Shown one piece after another: positions 4,408-6,001 of a DNA stretch of 6,001 nt (its first letter is position 1; each line of letters starts with the position of its first letter). The notes beneath the pieces were generated by a model. That model was not told the origin of the DNA. It searched no databases and saw only the letters and a program-made list of their open reading frames with translations. This DNA comes from Oscillospiraceae bacterium (GTDB lineage: Bacteria; Bacillota; Clostridia; Oscillospirales; Acutalibacteraceae), in the NCBI GenBank assembly GCA_029004655.1, contig JAQVYP010000110.1, positions 1 through 6,001 on the forward strand. The letters are read 5' to 3'. The translations under genes were made by a program, and so were the position numbers.

Positions 4408-5836
4408 ATACATTTATTTCAACTTTTAATTCGCCGATGTCATTGCTTTCTAAAATTGGCTTAACATCGTTTTCAATAAAGTCTTCAACCTGCTTGTCAC
4501 TGCATCCGATGAAGTTCTCAGGCTTCAAAATATCCAAAATTTCTGCTTTGGTCATTCCAAACAATTTATCTGCTGCAATTCGGTCAACCAAGTCGTTTTC
4601 CAGTCCCTCCTCCTTAACAACCTTCGCGGCTGCCATCGAGTGAATGCGGATAGATTCATGCAATTCCTGTCGGTCGCCGCCACGCTTTACCGCCTGCATC
4701 ATAATATTTTCAGTTGCCATAAACGGCAATTCTTTAAGTAATCTTTGCTCAATAACCTTTGGATATACAACAATTCCATCAACAACATTGATATATAAAT
4801 TCAATATTGCATCCACTGCCAAAAACGCCTCTGGCACACTAATGCGCTTGTTTGCGGAATCGTCGAGTGTTCTCTCGAACCATTGTGTTCCAGCGGTTAT
4901 AGCCGGATTAAGGGCATCAACAAAAACATATCTTGCAAGCGAAGAAATACGCTCGCTTCTCATTGGATTGCGCTTGTATGCCATAGCCGAAGAGCCGATC
5001 TGATTCTTTTCAAACGGTTCTTCAACCTCTTTTAGATGCTGAAGCAAACGCAAATCATTTGAGAATTTCATGGCACTTTGTGCAATGCCCGAAAGAGTGT
5101 TCAGCACAAAGCTGTCAACCTTTCGTGAATATGTCTGCCCCGAAACAGGCTGAAATTTTTCATATCCCATTTTTTCGGCAATCTTTTTATCCAGTGAACG
5201 AACCTTTTCATTATCACCGTCAAACAGTTCCAAAAAGCTTGCTTGTGTGCCTGTCGTTCCTTTGCAGCCAAGCAGAGACATTTTAGAAATTCTGTAATCC
5301 AATTCCTCATAGTCAAGCACCAAATCATACAACCACAACGAAGCACGTTTGCCGACTGTCGTTGGTTGTGCCGGCTGAAAATGAGTGAAAGCTAATGTTG
5401 GCAATGATTTATATTTATCGGCAAACTTTGAAAGCTCATCAATTAAAGCGACTAACTTTTTCTTTATTAATTTTAAACCCTCGGTCATAATAATAATGTC
5501 AGTATTATCACCTACATAGCAGGATGTTGCACCAAGATGAATTATACCTTTGGCAGACGGACACTTTGTTCCGAATTCATAGACATGAGCCATAACATCG
5601 TGACGGACTAGCTTTTCTCTATCAGCCGCAACATCATAATCAATATCGTTCACATGGGCACGCATTTCCTCTATTTGTTCTGTCGTTATTGGTAACCCTA
5701 ACTCGTGCTCTGACTCGGCAAGTGCCACCCACAACTTACGCCAGGTTGAAAACTTCATGTCAGGTGAAAAAATATATTGCATTTCCTTGCTGGCATATCT
5801 TGAGCAAAGTGGGCTTTGGTATGTATTATTGTCCAT
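4406..5836 (-). CDS. purB: Adenylosuccinate lyase PurB
   Basis: PurB catalyses two fumarate-releasing steps of purine synthesis: SAICAR to AICAR, and adenylosuccinate to AMP. It is a cytoplasmic homotetramer of the fumarase/aspartase superfamily. The 476-residue length is normal. Visible motifs are SPLCSRYAS near the N-terminus (8-16), RHDVMAH (78-84), HLGATSCYVGDN (100-111), THFQPAQPTT (151-160) with the expected general-acid histidine H152, and the superfamily signature GSSAMAYKRNP (281-291) with the flexible-loop serines S282/S283. RTLDDSANKR (322-331) follows. I chose the ATG at 5836 (MDNNTYQSPL) because AAGGA lies about 10 bases upstream and homologues usually start this way. The frame is open to a TTG at 5869, but nothing resembling a ribosome site precedes that codon and the predicted promoter ends there. 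The gene stands alone, converges on the tRNA terminator, and is divergent from the GalE-like gene. I see no purine riboswitch in the short leader of about 32 bases. Confidence 0.98.
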   Translation of the reverse strand: MDNNTYQSPLCSRYASKEMQYIFSPDMKFSTWRKLWVALAESEHELGLPITTEQIEEMRAHVNDIDYDVAADREKLVRHDVMAHVYEFGTKCPSAKGIIHLGATSCYVGDNTDIIIMTEGLKLIKKKLVALIDELSKFADKYKSLPTLAFTHFQPAQPTTVGKRASLWLYDLVLDYEELDYRISKMSLLGCKGTTGTQASFLELFDGDNEKVRSLDKKIAEKMGYEKFQPVSGQTYSRKVDSFVLNTLSGIAQSAMKFSNDLRLLQHLKEVEEPFEKNQIGSSAMAYKRNPMRSERISSLARYVFVDALNPAITAGTQWFERTLDDSANKRISVPEAFLAVDAILNLYINVVDGIVVYPKVIEQRLLKELPFMATENIMMQAVKRGGDRQELHESIRIHSMAAAKVVKEEGLENDLVDRIAADKLFGMTKAEILDILKPENFIGCSDKQVEDFIENDVKPILESNDIGELKVEINV

Positions 5837-5874
5837 CTTTATTACATCCTTTCGGGAATTATATAACAAAATTT

Positions 5875-5903
5875 ATTTTAACATATAATTCTATATTGTT
5901 CAA
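5875..5903 (-). promoter_or_regulatory. Sigma-A-type promoter of purB
   Basis: On the minus strand TTGAAC (5903-5898), a 17-base spacer and TAAAAT (5880-5875), with TG (5883-5882) one base before the -10, making an extended -10. The predicted start near 5868 gives a leader of about 32 bases to the ATG at 5836. This placement also argues against the longer TTG start at 5869. Confidence 0.6.
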
Positions 5904-5911
5904 ATATATTA

Positions 5912-5939
5912 TTGACTTAATTTTCTTATATTGTATACT
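5912..5939 (+). promoter_or_regulatory. Sigma-A-type promoter of the GalE-like gene
   Basis: TTGACT (5912-5917), a 16-base spacer and TATACT (5934-5939); each hexamer matches consensus at five of six positions. The expected start is near 5946, giving a leader of about 27 bases to the ATG at 5973. The -35 boxes of this promoter and the purB promoter are eight bases apart, facing away from each other. Confidence 0.65.
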
Positions 5940-5972
5940 TAAACTATAAATTATTTAAGGGACGGTAGTATT

Positions 5973-6001
5973 ATGTCAGTTTTAATCACAGGCGGAGCAG
6001 G
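5973..6001 (+). CDS. NAD-dependent epimerase/dehydratase (GalE-like), 5' fragment
   Basis: Only nine full codons and two bases lie in the window. They read MSVLITGGA with the next codon beginning GG (so Gly), which is the first strand and glycine-rich NAD-binding turn (TGGAG, the start of TGGAGxIG) of extended short-chain dehydrogenases. UDP-glucose 4-epimerase (GalE) is the commonest protein starting this way, but other nucleotide-sugar epimerases and dehydratases share it, so no symbol is given. A weak ribosome site AAGGGA (5957-5962) lies about 10 bases upstream, and a good promoter precedes it. Confidence 0.7.

Noticed and set aside
5101..5346. Minus-strand frame of 81 codons overlapping purB
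   Set aside because: Out-of-frame shadow of an intact purB with no own ribosome site.
5837..5869. Eleven extra N-terminal codons for PurB from a TTG at 5869
   Set aside because: No ribosome site before the TTG, the predicted transcription start is at about the same position, and the ATG at 5836 gives the usual family N-terminus.

Overview
The window looks like ordinary chromosomal DNA of an AT-rich, spore-forming Firmicute, most likely a Clostridia member (Oscillospiraceae-type by overall impression; this is inference). The grounds are AT-rich intergenic DNA, strong GGAGG-type Shine-Dalgarno sites, tRNAs with encoded CCA, and a YunB-family sporulation gene, a family known from endospore formers.

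Layout. Positions 1-3517 hold a minus-strand gene group. Read in the direction of transcription it is: a cytidylate kinase-like P-loop protein (3517-2918), a YunB-type sporulation protein (2826-2128), NAD-dependent DNA ligase LigA (2116-131), and the first 22 codons of a secreted or membrane-anchored protein that runs off the left edge (67-1). I see no convincing terminator inside this group. The yunB stop codon lies 11 bases before the preferred ligA start, so those two are probably cotranscribed and translationally coupled. Positions 3518-4037 are a 520-base gene-free stretch containing several inverted repeats. Next comes a plus-strand tRNA pair, tRNA-Arg(CCG) and tRNA-Gly(CCC), with a good promoter in front and an intrinsic terminator at 4373-4407. 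On the minus strand, purB (adenylosuccinate lyase, 5836-4406) converges on that terminator. At the right edge a plus-strand NAD-dependent epimerase/dehydratase (GalE-like) begins at 5973. It is divergent from purB, and the two predicted promoters sit back to back.

The protein genes are mainly housekeeping (replication/repair ligase, purine synthesis, tRNAs) with one sporulation gene. There is no mobile-element enzyme, CRISPR array, phage gene or defence gene. The parts that conventional features do not explain are non-coding: a long hairpin that covers the yunB ribosome binding site, a nested palindromic block at 3658-3781 built from three copies of one 11-mer, and a stable hairpin at 3815-3866 whose G-U pairs favour a plus-strand RNA. 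I did not find a clearly novel biological system.
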